From Polyangiaceae bacterium (GTDB lineage Bacteria > Myxococcota_A > Polyangia > Polyangiales > Polyangiaceae), in the NCBI GenBank assembly GCA_022842465.1, contig JALHPN010000093.1:1-32424 (forward strand): a DNA stretch of 32,424 nucleotides, in the 5' to 3' direction. Shown piece after piece: positions 8,014-15,761 of the stretch. Under the pieces are notes generated by a model. It searched no databases and had not been told where the DNA came from. It saw only the letters and a program-made list of their open reading frames with translations. The position numbers were made by a program, and so were the translations under genes. How positions within the stretch are numbered: the stretch's first letter is position 1; each line of letters opens with the position of its first letter.

Positions 8014-9597
8014 GTGGACGACCTCGCGCGCGATCTCCTCCGGCCTGACGCGTACCCGCCCCCGCGGCCGTACCAGGTCGAGCTCCGCGAGACGCACGTC
8101 TCGTGGGTGTTCCTGACGGAGAGCGATGTCTTCAAGGTGAAGAAGCCGGTCGACCTCGGCTTCCTCGACTTCCGCCAGATCGGCGCGAGGCGGAAGGCAT
8201 GCGAGGACGAGGTCCTCCTGAACCAGCGGCTCGCCGCCGGGACGTACTTCGGCGTCGTGCCGGTGCGTCGGGGTGAAGACGGGCGGAGGCACTTCCACGA
8301 AGGCGGAGAGCTCGTCGACTGGGCCGTGCACATGCTCCGCCTGCCCGACGATGCGCGCGCCGACGTACGGCTGGCCCGCGGCGACCTCGGCCCCGACGAC
8401 GTCGACCGGATCGCCGAGCACCTCGCCGCGTTCCACGCTCGGTGCGAGCGGTCGGCCGCCATCTCTGCCCACGGGGATCCGCACCGCGTGGCCGCCAACG
8501 TGCGCGAGAACTTCGAGGGCACCCGGGGTGACGTGACGCGCTTCCTCACCGCCGCGCAGGCGAGCGAGGTCGAGTCGTACCAGCTCGCGACGCTCTGCGA
8601 TCGCCACGCGCTCCTCGAGCGCCGTCGCGCCAGCGGCCTCGTGCGTGACGGCCACGGCGACCTCCGCCTCGAGCACGTCTACTTCGACGAGGGCAAGCGA
8701 GGCATCACCATCCTCGACTGCATCGAGTTCGCAGACCGCTTCCGATGCGCCGACGTGGCCTGTGACCTCGCCTTCCTCTCGATGGACCTCGCGGCGCACG
8801 GGCGCGTCGACCTCGCCGAGCGGCTCGTCGCCAGGTACGCGCGCGCGACCGACGACTACGACCTCTACGGCGTGATCGATCTCTTCGAGAGCTACCGCGC
8901 CTGGGTGCGCGGCAAGGTCTCCATGGTCGTCGCCTCCCAGGAGGCCGACGACGCGCTGCGCGTCCGCGCCGAGGAGGACGCCCGGAAGCACCTCCTCCTC
9001 GCGCTCTCGTCCGATCGCGCCTCGCTGCTCGCGCCGGTCGTCGTCGCGGTCGGCGGCGTGATCGCCTCGGGGAAGAGCACGATCGCCGACGCGGTCGCGG
9101 ACCGCCTCGGCGCGCCCGTCGTCGACGCCGACCGCACCCGGAAGTCGCTCCTCGGTGTCGGCCACCGCGCCGAGCTCCACGTCGGCGCCTTCGAGGGGCC
9201 GTACGATCCGCGCGTCACGGACACCGTCTACGACGAGGTCATCCGGCGCGCGGAGGTCGTGCTCGACAGCGGTCGCCCGGTCGTCCTCGACGCGTCCTTC
9301 CGGACGCGCGCGATGCGTGAACGCGCGCGAGCGCTCGCGAAGCGGCACGGCATCCCCTTCTTGTTCGTCGAGTGCAGGGCGGAGGAGGACGTCTGCGTCG
9401 CGAGGCTCGCGAAGCGCGAGGCGGAGGGATCCGTCTCCGACGGACGCCGCGCGATCTTCGCGGACTTCGTGAAGGCGGTGGAGCCGACCGTGGAGCTCGC
9501 GGAGGCCGAGCACCTCGTCCTCGACACCTCGCTTCCGGTCGTCACGTCCGTCGCGACCCTGGAGGAGCGGCTCCGGACGTGGCCGAAGGGACTCTGA
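8014..9597 (+). CDS. APH-like kinase fused to AAA-type P-loop kinase domain
   Basis: About 527 residues, two domains. Residues 1-330 match the aminoglycoside-phosphotransferase-like family (COG2187 type): ETHVSWVFL, the VFKVKKPVDLGFLDF strand with likely ATP-contacting lysines, catalytic HGDLRLEHV (His214, Asp216) and DCIEF (Asp235). Residues 335-527 form a P-loop kinase (COG0645 type) with Walker A GGVIASGKST (Lys354), DADRTRKS and VVLDASFR. This fusion is known; the mycobacterial member Rv2004c belongs to the DosR hypoxia regulon. The substrate is unknown. The start is the GTG at 8014, which fits the family's short lead before DAYPPP; a GTG at 7936 is in frame but adds 26 basic residues. 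It is divergent from the CBS operon. Confidence 0.85.
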   Translation: MDDLARDLLRPDAYPPPRPYQVELRETHVSWVFLTESDVFKVKKPVDLGFLDFRQIGARRKACEDEVLLNQRLAAGTYFGVVPVRRGEDGRRHFHEGGELVDWAVHMLRLPDDARADVRLARGDLGPDDVDRIAEHLAAFHARCERSAAISAHGDPHRVAANVRENFEGTRGDVTRFLTAAQASEVESYQLATLCDRHALLERRRASGLVRDGHGDLRLEHVYFDEGKRGITILDCIEFADRFRCADVACDLAFLSMDLAAHGRVDLAERLVARYARATDDYDLYGVIDLFESYRAWVRGKVSMVVASQEADDALRVRAEEDARKHLLLALSSDRASLLAPVVVAVGGVIASGKSTIADAVADRLGAPVVDADRTRKSLLGVGHRAELHVGAFEGPYDPRVTDTVYDEVIRRAEVVLDSGRPVVLDASFRTRAMRERARALAKRHGIPFLFVECRAEEDVCVARLAKREAEGSVSDGRRAIFADFVKAVEPTVELAEAEHLVLDTSLPVVTSVATLEERLRTWPKGL

Positions 9598-9608
9598 TCG
9601 GCGCGTGG

Positions 9609-9614
9609 TAGGCT
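9609..9614 (+). promoter_or_regulatory. Leaderless-type -10 box for the DUF1704 gene
   Basis: TAGGCT ending 6 nt before the GTG at 9621. The same hexamer stands before the gene at 22026. It lies in a 23-bp gap after the upstream gene, so the second gene probably also has its own promoter. Confidence 0.45.
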
Positions 9615-9620
9615 CGGCGC

Positions 9621-10922
9621 GTGCTCGCCGGCGGCCCGCGTGACCAGGCCCGCGTCGTGGCCCTCGTCGAGGAGACCGCAGGGGCGCTCGCGAGCGTCCG
9701 CTCGAAGGGCTCGCTCCTCGAGGCGCTCGCGTGGCCGCGAGAGGTCGAGGAGCGCTTCTTCGCCGACAAGGCCGAGCGCCTGCCGAAGCCGCGATACCAG
9801 GTCCCTCGCGATCTGCTGGAGGCCGAGTCGCGCGCGCTCGTCGCGGCCGAGCGTCGCGTGCGCGGCGACGGGCCCGTGCCGAAGCTCCTCCGCAACGTGC
9901 TCGGCTCGATGCAGGACAGAAACCGCCTCCTCCTCGCGCTCGGCACCCGCGCCTTCGGGCAGGTGTCCGCGGGGATCTACGGCAGCTCGCGGACGCGCTT
10001 CTACGACACGGGCCTCACGAACCTCGACCTCGCCGAGCACCTCCTCCGCCGGCTCGACACACACGGCTGGGACGAGGCGTTCGGCACCGACGAGCCCTCG
10101 CTCGACGCCGCCGGTTTCCAGGCCTTCCTCGCCGAGCGCGTCGCGAAGCGGAAGCTACCGATCGCCGTGCGCATCGACGAGACCTGCTCGGCGAAGGCCA
10201 TCGCGGGCGCGAGACGCGTCCGAATCCGCCCTGACGCGACGTTCACCTCGTGGGAGGCGGAGGGCCTCTACCGTCACGAGATCGAGACTCATTCGTTCTC
10301 TCTGCTGAACGCGGCGCGCCACGTCTACCCCACCCTGCTCGCCAGCGGAGGCCCTCGCTCCACGCCGACCCAGGAGGGCCTCGCCGTCTTCGCCGAGCTC
10401 TACCACCGCGTGCTCGCCGTGCCGCGCCTCAGACGCCTCGCGCTCCGCGTCCGGACGGTCGGCATGGCCGAGGACGGCGCGAGCTTCCTCGACGTCTACC
10501 GCTTCCTCGTGAAGGACGAGGGCCTCCCGCCGAGGAGCGCCTACCTCGACGCGGCGCGTGTCTTCCGCGGCGGACCTCCCGAGGGTGGCGGCCCCTTCAC
10601 GAAGGACGCGGTCTACGTCGCCGGCCTCCTCCACGTCTACGCCTTCCTCCAAGCGTTCGTGCGCGAGGGCTTCCGCGACGAGACCGAGATGCTCGCGGCC
10701 GGCCGCTTCGCGCTCGATGACGTCGCCGCCGTCCTCGAGCTCCGCGCGCGCGGCCTCCTCGTCAGGCCACGCTACCGCCCGAAGTGGCTCCGCGAGTGGA
10801 CGACCCTCCTCCCGTACTTCGCGTTCACCTCGTTCATGGACGGGGTCGACCTAGGTCCGGTGACGCGCACCTACCGCGACGCGATCGCTCTCTCGGTGGG
10901 GGCGCGCGCTCCGCGCAGGTGA
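9621..10922 (+). CDS. DUF1704 / QEGLA-motif putative metallopeptidase
   Basis: A 433-residue protein of the DUF1704 family (the flavohemoglobin expression-modulating QEGLA-motif protein of bacterial annotation). The core has HEIETH at residues 219-224 (HExxxH) and TQEGLA at 250-255. In the related eukaryotic KIAA0895/MATCAP tyrosine carboxypeptidases the two His of HExxxH and a downstream Glu bind zinc, and both motifs are intact here. Supporting signatures are YGSSRTRFYD near residue 118-127, RIDETCSAKAIAG and LRVRTVGMAEDGASFLDVYRFL. No signal peptide or membrane helix is seen, so it should be cytoplasmic. The bacterial substrate is unknown to me. It lies 23 bp after the APH/AAA kinase gene and converges on the NtrC-type gene. 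Confidence 0.88.
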   Translation: MLAGGPRDQARVVALVEETAGALASVRSKGSLLEALAWPREVEERFFADKAERLPKPRYQVPRDLLEAESRALVAAERRVRGDGPVPKLLRNVLGSMQDRNRLLLALGTRAFGQVSAGIYGSSRTRFYDTGLTNLDLAEHLLRRLDTHGWDEAFGTDEPSLDAAGFQAFLAERVAKRKLPIAVRIDETCSAKAIAGARRVRIRPDATFTSWEAEGLYRHEIETHSFSLLNAARHVYPTLLASGGPRSTPTQEGLAVFAELYHRVLAVPRLRRLALRVRTVGMAEDGASFLDVYRFLVKDEGLPPRSAYLDAARVFRGGPPEGGGPFTKDAVYVAGLLHVYAFLQAFVREGFRDETEMLAAGRFALDDVAAVLELRARGLLVRPRYRPKWLREWTTLLPYFAFTSFMDGVDLGPVTRTYRDAIALSVGARAPRR

Positions 10923-10928
10923 TCCCCC

Positions 10929-12323
10929 TCACCCGCCGTCGCGCGTGGACTTGGGGCCGCGCGCGACGCCGTACTCGTGGAGGCGGTACTGGATCGTGCG
11001 AACACTGATGTCGAGGATCTCGGCCGCCTTCGACGTCGAGCCCTCGCAAGCCTCGAGCGTCTTCAAGATCGCGTAGCGCTCGATGTCGGCCATCGTCGAC
11101 CCGGGCACGCGGAGCGAGCCGAAAGCCTCCGGCGCAGCTTCGAAGGGGAGGTCCGCCTCGTCGATGAGCGGTCCCGCGCAGAGGACGACGGCGCGCTCGA
11201 TCGTGTTCTCGAGCGCGCGTACGTTCCCCGGCCAGCGATAGCCGAGGAGCTTGGCGCGCGCCCGGTCGGAGAACCCCTCCACGCGCTTGTGGTTCTCGAG
11301 GGCGAACTTCCGGAGGAAGTGGTTGGCGAGCATGACCACGTCCGCGCCGCGCAGGCGCAGCGGCGGCATCTCGATGTGGACGACGTTGAGGCGGTAGTAG
11401 AGGTCCTCCCGGAAACGCCCCGATTGCACGTCCGCGGCCAGGTCTCGGTTCGTCGCCGCGACGAGGCGGACGTCGGTGTGGATCGACTCGTTGCCGCCGA
11501 CGCGCTCGAAGGTCCGCTCCTGGAGGACCTTGAGGAGCTTCACCTGCGTGAGCATCGGGATCTCGCCGACCTCGTCGAGGAAGAGCGTGCCGCCGTTCGC
11601 CTGCTCGAAGCGCCCGACGCGACGCTTGTCGGCGCCGGTGAAGGCGCCCTTCTCGTGACCGAAGAGCTCGCTCTCGAGGAGCGACTCGGCGAGGGCGGCG
11701 CAGTGGAGCGACACGAAGGGCTTCCCCGAGCGCGGACCGAGCGCGTGGAGCGCCCGCGCGAGCTCTCCCTTGCCCGTCCCGCTCTCCCCGGTGATGAGCA
11801 CGGTCGCGCGCGACGCCGCGACCTGCCGCGCGACGCGGTAGACCTTCTGCATCGCGGGGCTCGCGCCGATGAGGCCCTGGAGCCCCTCCGCATCACGCTC
11901 ACGGAGCTGCCGCCTCAGGTTCTCCGCCTCGACCTTGACCTCGCGTCGCTCGAGCGCGCGCTCGATGACGAGCGTGAGCGCGTCGAAGTCGATGGGCTTC
12001 GGGAGATAGTCCTCCGCGCCGGCACGCATCGCGGCGACGGCGGAGCCGAGGTCCTGGAACGACGTCGCGACGATCACCGGGAGGTCCTTGTCCTGCTCGC
12101 GGAGCTTGTGGAGGAGCTCGAGGCCGTCCATGCGCGGCATCTTGAGATCCGTCACGACGACGTCGGGCGGCGAGTCGGCCGCGACGCCGAGGGCCGCGAG
12201 CCCGTCCTCCGCGGTGTCGACCGCGTACCCCTCGGAAGCGAGGAGCTTCTGGAGCCCAGAGCGGGCGCTGGGCTCGTCGTCGACGACGAGGATTCGGGCC
12301 TTGGTCTTCGTGTTGTCGGTCAT
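10929..12323 (-). CDS. NtrC-type response regulator, sigma-54 activator
   Basis: A 464-residue enhancer-binding regulator. The receiver domain (10-125) has DDE acidic residues at 15-17, phospho-acceptor Asp59 (VVTDLKMP) and Lys109 (LPKPID). The AAA+ domain (150-385) has Walker A GESGTGKG (179-186), the sigma-54-contacting GAFTGA loop (226-231) and Walker B LFLDE (247-251). The C-terminal Fis-type helix-turn-helix (about 425-453) includes SKAAEILDISVRTIQYRL. All elements needed to remodel sigma-54 polymerase are present. The ATG at 12323 has GGAG about 6 nt upstream. It lies 74 bp downstream of a Usp gene whose upstream region has a sigma-54-like element, so autoregulation is plausible. The cognate kinase could be the GAF kinase at 15762, but this is inferred from proximity only. 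Confidence 0.95.
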   Translation of the reverse strand: MTDNTKTKARILVVDDEPSARSGLQKLLASEGYAVDTAEDGLAALGVAADSPPDVVVTDLKMPRMDGLELLHKLREQDKDLPVIVATSFQDLGSAVAAMRAGAEDYLPKPIDFDALTLVIERALERREVKVEAENLRRQLRERDAEGLQGLIGASPAMQKVYRVARQVAASRATVLITGESGTGKGELARALHALGPRSGKPFVSLHCAALAESLLESELFGHEKGAFTGADKRRVGRFEQANGGTLFLDEVGEIPMLTQVKLLKVLQERTFERVGGNESIHTDVRLVAATNRDLAADVQSGRFREDLYYRLNVVHIEMPPLRLRGADVVMLANHFLRKFALENHKRVEGFSDRARAKLLGYRWPGNVRALENTIERAVVLCAGPLIDEADLPFEAAPEAFGSLRVPGSTMADIERYAILKTLEACEGSTSKAAEILDISVRTIQYRLHEYGVARGPKSTRDGG

Positions 12324-12397
12324 GGACTCCGCCTCGCGAGCTCGGGGGTACCGAGGGTCGGGCAGCGCTGGGCCCGTGCTCACGGTGCGGAAGTTCA

Positions 12398-12847
12398 TCA
12401 CACACTCTCGCCGGTGTGAACCGTGAGGACGGGGACCGGGCTCGTTCGCACGACCTTCTCCGCGACGCTGCCGATGAGCGCGCGGGGGAGCCCCTTCCGG
12501 CCGTGGGTGCCCATCACGATCATCCCCGCCGACACCTCCACGGCCGTGTCGAGGATCGTCTTCCACGCATCCCCCTGCCGGACGAGGCTGCGCATGGGGA
12601 CCCCGTCGCCGGCGTGGGCGGCCAGCGCCTTGTCGAGGCCGATCTTCGCGCCGTCGAGGATGCGGCTCGTGATCTCCGCGCTCGCGACCATCGCGCCGTC
12701 CGGGAAGCCCACGAACGGGATCTCGAACGCGTGGAGGACGACGACGTCCGCCCCGAGCTTCTTGGCGAGCCGAGACGCGTACGAGAGCGCGGCCGCCGAG
12801 GCCTCACCGAAGTCCGTGGGGACGAGGATCGTCTTGGGGAGGGTCAT
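12398..12847 (-). CDS. Universal stress protein (UspA family), Usp2
   Basis: A 149-residue Usp with ILVPTDFGEAS at the N-terminus, VVVLHAFE and the full ATP-binding loop GTHGRKGLPRALIGSVAEKVV (G-x2-G-x9-G-S), so unlike Usp1 and Usp3 it has the canonical spacing. The final PVPVLTVH strand is typical. The ATG at 12847 is chosen because the protein then begins just before the first strand; an ATG 12 codons upstream is in frame but lies inside the sigma-54-like element. No Shine-Dalgarno is seen. It is followed by the sigma-54 activator gene on the same strand. Confidence 0.93.
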   Translation of the reverse strand: MTLPKTILVPTDFGEASAAALSYASRLAKKLGADVVVLHAFEIPFVGFPDGAMVASAEITSRILDGAKIGLDKALAAHAGDGVPMRSLVRQGDAWKTILDTAVEVSAGMIVMGTHGRKGLPRALIGSVAEKVVRTSPVPVLTVHTGESV

Positions 12848-12860
12848 GAGCACGGCTTGA

Positions 12861-12876
12861 TGCCAGCCGCATGCCA
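12861..12876 (-). promoter_or_regulatory. Candidate sigma-54 promoter of the Usp-activator operon
   Basis: Minus-strand TGGCATGCGGCTGGCA fits TGGCAYG-N4-TTGCW with one mismatch, and GG and GC are at the right spacing. The start site would be about 12850, three bases before the Usp ATG, so the message would be nearly leaderless. The next gene encodes a sigma-54 activator, which strengthens the reading. Confidence 0.45.
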
Positions 12877-12928
12877 CCGGCAAATTCCCCGCCTAGAGGG
12901 CGAGAAACGCGCAAGAGTCGCGTGTCGC

Positions 12929-12946
12929 GCGCGCCGGTCGGCGCGC
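12929..12946. promoter_or_regulatory. Inverted repeat, possible activator site
   Basis: Perfect 8-bp arms GCGCGCCG and CGGCGCGC separated by GT. The centre is about 87 bp upstream of the predicted sigma-54 start of the Usp operon, a usual distance for an enhancer-binding protein. Confidence 0.35.
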
Positions 12947-12953
12947 ACCTTTT

Positions 12954-12978
12954 GCGCGCTGGACCGCAGTCAGCGCGC
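12954..12978. promoter_or_regulatory. Second inverted repeat at the end of the stressosome operon
   Basis: Perfect 8-bp arms GCGCGCTG (12954-12961) and CAGCGCGC (12971-12978) with a 9-nt spacer. It overlaps the stop of the RsbX-like gene, so it could act as a transcript end. It also sits about 116 bp upstream of the Usp promoter, 29 bp (near three helical turns) from the first repeat, so it could be a second activator site. There is no T-tract. Confidence 0.35.
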
Positions 12979-14001
12979 GACCAGGACGAGCACGTCGTCG
13001 TCGCTACGACCGTGCTCGATCGCGATCCGCTGGGCGAGGACGGCGGGGGGCTCGCGGAGGAGATCGAGGTCGTTCTCGATGGCGAGCCGCGAGGGGACGC
13101 CGTCGGTCGCGAGGACGAGCGCCTCGGCGGGCGCGATCGGGGCGCGCTCCTCCGCGACCTTGCGAACGCGCGCCGCGGGCGTCCCGAGCACGAACGAGCT
13201 CCCCCCGAACCGGTGCGCGGTACGCGGCCCGACCACCTGGACGAGGACGTTGCCCACGGACGCGACATCGACGTGCCCGGCCGCGTCGTCGATCCGCGCG
13301 ACGGCCATCACCGCCCCGCGCGTCCTCGGCAACGCCGCATGGCACGCCTCGAGGATGGCGGCCGGGGACGCGCTCGCGTGACGGTGAAACGCGTCGACGG
13401 CGGTCGAGGAGGCGTGACGAGCGAGCGTCCCGTGGCCGAGGCCGTCGATCACGGCGACCACGAGGACGTCGCCGTCGCGCCGGAAGCACGCGTGGTCGCC
13501 GCTCCGCGTCTCCCCCCCGATCGGGCGGCCGTAGATCCCTACCTGCCGCCGCCACGCGCCGGTCCGGGCTGGAAAGGCCCGCGCCCGGACGCACGTCCCC
13601 TCCGAGGCGCGGACGTCGAGATCGACCTCGCTGGCGAGCCGCGCCACGGAGGCGAGGCCGACCCCGAGGCTCCCCTTCGAGCGCGGCGCCCCCTCGAGCG
13701 CCGCGGCCACGTCCCGGATCCCGAGCCCGCGATCGACCGCCACGAGCTCGAGGCCCGAAGCGCCGCCGTACGTCGTCGGGACGACCGCGATCCGCCCGCC
13801 GACCGCGTGCCGGAGCTGGTTCCGTCCGAGCTCGGTGGCGACGAGGACCATCGTCTCGATCACCCCGGCGGCCACGTCGTGCGCCGCGCCGACCTCGCGG
13901 ATCGCCTCGCGCACCAGCGAGAGCGACGCTTCGTCGAAGAGCGGCGTCTCGCGGGCGCCTCCCAGCGGCGCGAGCCACTCGTCCGTCAGAAGCGCTTCCA
14001 C
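12970..14001 (-). CDS. RsbT-like HATPase fused to RsbX/SpoIIE-type phosphatase
   Basis: A 343-residue fusion. Residues 20-145 are a GHKL ATPase domain like RsbT/RsbW, with N-box ELGRNQLRHA (57-66), G1 DRGLGI (90-95) and G2 GSLGVGLASV (110-119). Residues 150-343 are a PP2C-type phosphatase like RsbX, with GDH (168-170), metal-binding DGLGHG (186-191), SVGNV and a C-terminal DDDVLVLV. In stressosome systems RsbX removes phosphate from RsbS/RsbR and resets the complex, so this protein probably does that, with an added ATPase domain. The GTG start at 14001 overlaps rsbT by 16 bp. The fusion architecture is known in proteobacterial rsb clusters. Confidence 0.88.
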   Translation of the reverse strand: MEALLTDEWLAPLGGARETPLFDEASLSLVREAIREVGAAHDVAAGVIETMVLVATELGRNQLRHAVGGRIAVVPTTYGGASGLELVAVDRGLGIRDVAAALEGAPRSKGSLGVGLASVARLASEVDLDVRASEGTCVRARAFPARTGAWRRQVGIYGRPIGGETRSGDHACFRRDGDVLVVAVIDGLGHGTLARHASSTAVDAFHRHASASPAAILEACHAALPRTRGAVMAVARIDDAAGHVDVASVGNVLVQVVGPRTAHRFGGSSFVLGTPAARVRKVAEERAPIAPAEALVLATDGVPSRLAIENDLDLLREPPAVLAQRIAIEHGRSDDDVLVLVAR

Positions 14002-14399
14002 TTCACCACCGTGACGGTCGTGCCCTTGCCGACCTCGGAGGTCAGCTCGAAGGCGTCGACGAGACGTCGGCTCCCGGAGAGCCCCAGCCCCATCGAACGC
14101 GCCGTGCTGAAGCCGCCCGCGAGGACGCGCTGGACGTCGGGGATCCCCGGTCCCTCGTCGCGGAAGCAGAGGCGGATGCCGATGCGCGTGCCGTTCTGGA
14201 CCTCCTCGATCGTCACGACGCCTCCTCCGGCGTGGACGAGGACGTTTCGCGCGAGCTCCGAGGCGGCGGTCGTGATGGCCGCCGTCGCGAAGGCATCGAA
14301 GCGACGCGACTCGGCGATCTCCCGGACGCGGCGGCGCGCGAGGATGATGTCATCCTCGACGTCGAGCCGCATGTCCTGGGTCGAGAGCACGGTCTCCAC
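13986..14399 (-). CDS. rsbT: Stressosome switch kinase RsbT
   Basis: A 137-residue GHKL-type Ser/Thr kinase. The N-box SELARNVLVHA (Asn52), G1 DEGPGI (81-86) and G2 SMGLGLSGSRRL (102-113) are intact, and the length is that of RsbT. In the known pathway RsbT is held by RsbR-RsbS, phosphorylates their STAS domains on stress, and is released to activate a downstream target such as a phosphatase or cyclase. The GTG start lies 4 bp after the rsbS stop. No RsbU is found in the window, so the output target is not apparent. Confidence 0.93.
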   Translation of the reverse strand: METVLSTQDMRLDVEDDIILARRRVREIAESRRFDAFATAAITTAASELARNVLVHAGGGVVTIEEVQNGTRIGIRLCFRDEGPGIPDVQRVLAGGFSTARSMGLGLSGSRRLVDAFELTSEVGKGTTVTVVKWKRF

Positions 14400-14403
14400 G
14401 GTC

Positions 14404-14784
14404 TCACGCCTTCTTCTTGGGCACGACGTGACCGAGGAGCGCGAGACCGTCCTCGAGCTCGAGGGCCGTGCGGACGCCTTCCATCGCGTACCCCATGCGC
14501 ACGAGCGTGGCCGCGACCTCCGGCCTCATGCCCACGAGGACGGTCTCCGTCCCCATGAGACGGGCCATGCGTCCCGTCTCGGCCAGGATGCGCGCGACGT
14601 AGCTGTCGACGATCTCGAGCGCACTGATGTCGATGACGAGGCCCGTCGAGCCCTCCTTCTCGATGGCCGTGAGGACGGCGGCCTGAAAGGCGTCGGCGAC
14701 CGCATCGCGCAGCTCCACGGAGATCGTCGCGAGGAGCGTCGGGCCGATCCGGAGGATCGGGATCATGCCGATGCTGGTGACCAC
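14404..14784 (-). CDS. rsbS: Stressosome STAS protein RsbS
   Basis: A 126-residue single STAS domain. The phosphorylation loop reads IDISALEIVDSYVAR, with Ser61 in the place of the RsbS phospho-serine (Ser59 in Bacillus subtilis by my memory of the family). RsbS forms the stressosome core with RsbR and captures RsbT. The GTG start lies 2 bp after the rsbR stop. The C-terminal Pro-Lys-Lys-Lys-Ala tail is short and basic. Confidence 0.93.
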   Translation of the reverse strand: MVTSIGMIPILRIGPTLLATISVELRDAVADAFQAAVLTAIEKEGSTGLVIDISALEIVDSYVARILAETGRMARLMGTETVLVGMRPEVAATLVRMGYAMEGVRTALELEDGLALLGHVVPKKKA

Positions 14785-14786
14785 GT

Positions 14787-15731
14787 CTAGACGCCCTTCT
14801 CCCGGATCTCCTTGCCGACGAGCCCCAGCGCCATCTCGATGCCATCCGAGAGGCGACTCACCGTGTGCATCGACGAGACGTCCACCCCGAGCTGCACCAT
14901 CGTCCGCGCGACTTGCGCCGTGATGCCGGTCAGGATCGTCTGCGCGCCGAGGAGGCGCACGGCCGCGGTCGTCTTGAGGAGGTGATCGGCGACCCGCGTG
15001 TCGACCACGGGGACGCCGGCGATGTCGATGATGATGCAGCGCGCCTGCGCCTCGACGACATTGAGGAGGACGGCCTCCATGACCTGGTGGGCGCGATGGC
15101 TGTCGAGCGCCCCGACGAGCGGCAGGAGCAGGACCTTCTCGTAGACGCGGATCACCGGGGTCGAGAGCTCGCGGATGGCGGCCTGGTGGCGCCCGATCGC
15201 ATCCAGGTTCGCGGCGATGTACGTGTCGATCGCGAGCGCGACGTCGAAGTAGACGATCTTCTGGACCGAGATGAAGTCGGCCTGCATCGCGGCCTGATCC
15301 TCGGCGTCCCTCGACATGTAGCCAAGGATGAGCTCGAGGTACCGGCGGTAGGCGCCGAGATAGAACTTGGGGGAGAGGCCGATGCGCTCGTGCGCCGCGC
15401 CGACGCGGAGCCGGTCCTCGACGTACGCGAGATCGAGCTTTCCGGTGAAGAGCTGGAGGAAGTAGTCCGCCTGGAGGCGCTTCACCCGCCGGAGCTGCGC
15501 TTCGTCGTGGAAGAACTTCCGCATCTCCCCGTGGGACATGAGAAGCTCGTAGAAGTCCTCGACGATCGCCGTCGTGTGCTTCTCGGCGAAGGGCCGGAGC
15601 TTCACGAGGCGAGCGAGGTCGTCGTCCGAGATCTGGAAGAACGCGCGGCGGCTCCGGAGCTCGGCCTCGTCGAGCTTCAGGATCGCCATGTACTTCCGGT
15701 GGTCGCGGTGAGAGTCGTCGAGCTTGACCAT
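14787..15731 (-). CDS. rsbR: Globin-coupled RsbR stressosome sensor
   Basis: A 314-residue protein. Residues 20-180 form a sensor-globin domain: SDDDLARLVKLRPFAEKHTTAIVEDFYELL, then VGAAHERIGLSPKFYLGAYRRYL with proximal His114 in the motif seen in HemAT-type globin-coupled sensors. A helical linker leads to a STAS domain (188-314) with LVGALDSHRA (Ser211 at the first phosphosite position) and VPVVDTRVADHL (Thr245 at the second). Such globin-RsbRs bind heme and sense oxygen in Vibrio-type stressosomes. The ATG at 15731 is used; a second ATG at 15689 (MAILKLDEAEL), with GGAAG upstream, would still keep the whole globin. It is the first gene of rsbR-rsbS-rsbT-rsbX and divergent from the GAF kinase. 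Confidence 0.93.
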   Translation of the reverse strand: MVKLDDSHRDHRKYMAILKLDEAELRSRRAFFQISDDDLARLVKLRPFAEKHTTAIVEDFYELLMSHGEMRKFFHDEAQLRRVKRLQADYFLQLFTGKLDLAYVEDRLRVGAAHERIGLSPKFYLGAYRRYLELILGYMSRDAEDQAAMQADFISVQKIVYFDVALAIDTYIAANLDAIGRHQAAIRELSTPVIRVYEKVLLLPLVGALDSHRAHQVMEAVLLNVVEAQARCIIIDIAGVPVVDTRVADHLLKTTAAVRLLGAQTILTGITAQVARTMVQLGVDVSSMHTVSRLSDGIEMALGLVGKEIREKGV

Positions 15732-15748
15732 GGCCTCGGGGTGCTTTC

Positions 15749-15754
15749 TACCAT
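15749..15754 (+). promoter_or_regulatory. Leaderless-type -10 box for the GAF kinase
   Basis: TACCAT ending 7 nt before an in-frame GTG at 15762. The box includes the first two bases of the upstream ATG at 15753, which argues that the GTG is the true start. On the opposite strand the same place reads TGGTAGAAA, a possible -10 for rsbR, so the two promoters may overlap. Confidence 0.45.
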
Positions 15755-15761
15755 GTGGGTC

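Noticed and set aside
12871..14790. Long plus-strand frame opposite the RsbX/RsbT/RsbS genes
   Set aside because: It has no recognisable domain, and the minus-strand genes carry intact catalytic motifs.
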